From Roseiconus nitratireducens (GTDB lineage Bacteria; Planctomycetota; Planctomycetia; Pirellulales; Pirellulaceae): a stretch of 64,000 nucleotides of DNA. A program made the position numbers and the translations under genes. The stretch lies in contig NZ_VWOX01000003.1 of the NCBI RefSeq assembly GCF_008629675.1, forward strand, positions 310,001 to 374,000, read 5' to 3'. The notes beneath the pieces are model-generated. The model worked only from the letters and a program-made list of their open reading frames with translations, did no database searches and was not told where the DNA came from. Every line of letters starts with the position of its first letter. Position 1 is the first letter of the stretch. Below, in pieces: positions 62,770 through 64,000 of this stretch.

Positions 62770-63852
62770 TCACGTCGGCCGCAGTGTAGTCGACCGGGCC
62801 TGCCGGCGCAGAAAGCAGACGGCCTGTTGATCGCGGCGAACCTCGATCGCGCCCGGCAAAGTGATCGTCGCCGGTCCCTCGCCACACAGAATCTGGAAAA
62901 CCGAATTCCATTGTCGCTGCCCGAAGGGCTGCAACGGCCAACCACGCTGATACCAACATCGCCGCAACGATTCGACCACGATGGCCTGATCCGACGTGGC
63001 CGACGCAGAGTCGCCGGACGCGGCCGACACCGACCGATCCAACCGTTGAATGCGAAGCGGTTGCTGGGAAATCACATTGGATTCGATCCATGACTGCACG
63101 CGTGACTCCATCGCCTCCGCCCATTGTCGCTGGCCGGAAATGGCGCGATCGATTGCTTCGACCGCGTCGGGAAACTCCGTTTGCAACCGAGGGATCAGCT
63201 CGTGGCGTACCCAGTTGCGTCGGTAACGCGTGGACGTGTTGGTACGATCCTCGCGCCAATCCTGGCCCAACTGGTGCAACGCCTGTCGAATCTGTTGTCG
63301 CCGCACCGCCAGCAACGGACGGGCGACCACCAAATCGCGATCCTCGGGGCGATGGGACAGACTTCGAAATGGGCTGATCCCCGTCAATCCCGCCGGCCCG
63401 GTCCCCCGGAGCAGACGGTGCAACACTGTTTCGACGTTGTCATCCAGTGAGTGGCCCATCGCGACGTAGCGGGCGCCGTGGCGACGCGCAACATCGCCCA
63501 AAAATTGTCGCCGGTCGTCCCGGGCCGATTGCTCATCTTCTTGCTCCCCGGTCCCCGCCTCGGACTCGAACCGTAGTCCCAAATCATTAGCCAATTGACG
63601 AACAAACGACACATCGGCTTCAGATTCGGCACCACGCAAACGGTGATTGAAATGTGCGACGACCAGAACCCCCTGGGGCTCGCCGAGCCGTGTTGCGGAG
63701 TCGGCAATCCGCTCGCCGAGCCCGCGCACCAGTGCCACGCTGTCCGCCCCGCCGCTGCAAGCGACCACGACGCCGACGTCGCGGTAACGGTCCACGGGCC
63801 AGGCCGCCTCGATCGCCCGCAGCGTTTCCGACCACGCTGGAGATTTATTCAT
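62770..63852 (-). CDS. tilS: tRNA(Ile)-lysidine synthetase
   Basis: 360 residues. It attaches lysine to C34 of tRNA(Ile) CAU so that it reads AUA. The PP-loop ATP site VVVACSGGADSVALVRGLGE is at about 35-50, followed by VAHFNHRLRGAESEADVSFV and MGHSLDDNVETVLHRLLRGT, all typical of TilS. The C-terminal part has the weaker tRNA-binding region (GWPLQPFGQRQWNS; GPATITLPG). An upstream ATG would add 29 residues with no similarity; ATG at 63852 is preferred. TilS is normally essential. Confidence 0.94.
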   Translation of the reverse strand: MNKSPAWSETLRAIEAAWPVDRYRDVGVVVACSGGADSVALVRGLGERIADSATRLGEPQGVLVVAHFNHRLRGAESEADVSFVRQLANDLGLRFESEAGTGEQEDEQSARDDRRQFLGDVARRHGARYVAMGHSLDDNVETVLHRLLRGTGPAGLTGISPFRSLSHRPEDRDLVVARPLLAVRRQQIRQALHQLGQDWREDRTNTSTRYRRNWVRHELIPRLQTEFPDAVEAIDRAISGQRQWAEAMESRVQSWIESNVISQQPLRIQRLDRSVSAASGDSASATSDQAIVVESLRRCWYQRGWPLQPFGQRQWNSVFQILCGEGPATITLPGAIEVRRDQQAVCFLRRQARSTTLRPT

Positions 63853-64000
63853 GGGATTCCGAAAATCGGGCTGCGAGATGATCGGCGATAACACATTGCA
63901 CACGCACACTTCAGGCAAATTTGGTAGGATCTTGCCCACGATCTGTACCCGGTACGGGCACCCGTCACCGGATCGCCGATCGCCGGGTTAGCGGCCCCGA

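Noticed and set aside
63900..64000. Short inverted GATCGCCG and CCCGGTACGGG motifs at the right edge
   Set aside because: Stems of only four to five bases and no gene context; expected by chance in GC-rich DNA.
1..64000. tRNA, rRNA, CRISPR arrays, integrases, phage genes, toxin-antitoxin or restriction genes
   Set aside because: None was recognised on reading both strands; the repeats seen are hairpin-type intergenic repeats without regular spacer structure.

Overview
The window is high-GC DNA from a planctomycete, most likely of the Pirellulales/Rhodopirellula type. This is an inference from gene content: ECF sigma factors with the planctomycete TRWSLVL-type N-terminus, three sigma-factor/Ser-Thr-kinase gene pairs with different sensor modules, a DUF1080 domain, small proteins with the SLRSLL membrane segment, and very large exported proteins of unknown function. 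No rRNA, tRNA, CRISPR array, integrase or transposase gene was seen, so this looks like ordinary chromosome. About 40 protein genes are supported; the two outermost are dapF (cut by the left edge) and tilS near the right edge.

Layout. 1-14 kb, nearly all on the minus strand: dapF start, a TVP38-type membrane protein, kinase + ECF sigma, an NHL-repeat exported protein, RtcB, a TPR/CHAT-like exported protein, a SulP transporter fused to a beta-carbonic anhydrase, and an altronate-dehydratase-type enzyme. 14.7-19.3 kb, plus strand: sucC, sucD, an M48-type membrane peptidase and a small exported protein with two CCGNC metal-binding repeats. 19.4-26.1 kb is a signalling block: ECF sigma overlapping a kinase/WD40 gene, then a second ECF sigma divergent from a multi-pass membrane kinase. 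26.2-35.2 kb holds small exported proteins, an HDAC-like deacetylase, a SelA-like protein paired with a CPXCG zinc protein, an intradiol dioxygenase, an EF-hand protein and a peroxiredoxin.

35.6-47 kb is the most striking part. Two overlapping genes (1212 and 2590 residues) encode giant exported proteins that appear to contain three copies of one plan: export signal, long extracytoplasmic part, C-terminal membrane segments. Right after them lies a palindromic element flanked by a duplicated piece of the 3' end of a cytochrome P450 gene. 47-54.5 kb has the P450, small membrane proteins, a DUF1080-PhoD fusion, an alpha/beta hydrolase and a Ser/Ala/Gly-rich lipoprotein. 54.8-58.4 kb carries an aldehyde dehydrogenase followed by a YagF/YjhG-type D-xylonate dehydratase, suggesting sugar-acid oxidation. 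58.4-63.9 kb, minus strand: an SLC4-type (bicarbonate) transporter with an N-terminal PTS EIIA-like domain, an exported FAD-dependent oxidoreductase with a xanthan-lyase-like tail, and tilS.

How they connect: two independent candidate inorganic-carbon transporters (SulP-CA and EIIA-SLC4), three sigma/kinase pairs, and several sugar-acid enzymes fit a polysaccharide-degrading aquatic heterotroph with complex signalling. Gaps between genes hold recurrent hairpin (REP-like) repeats at three places, plus four good terminator candidates.
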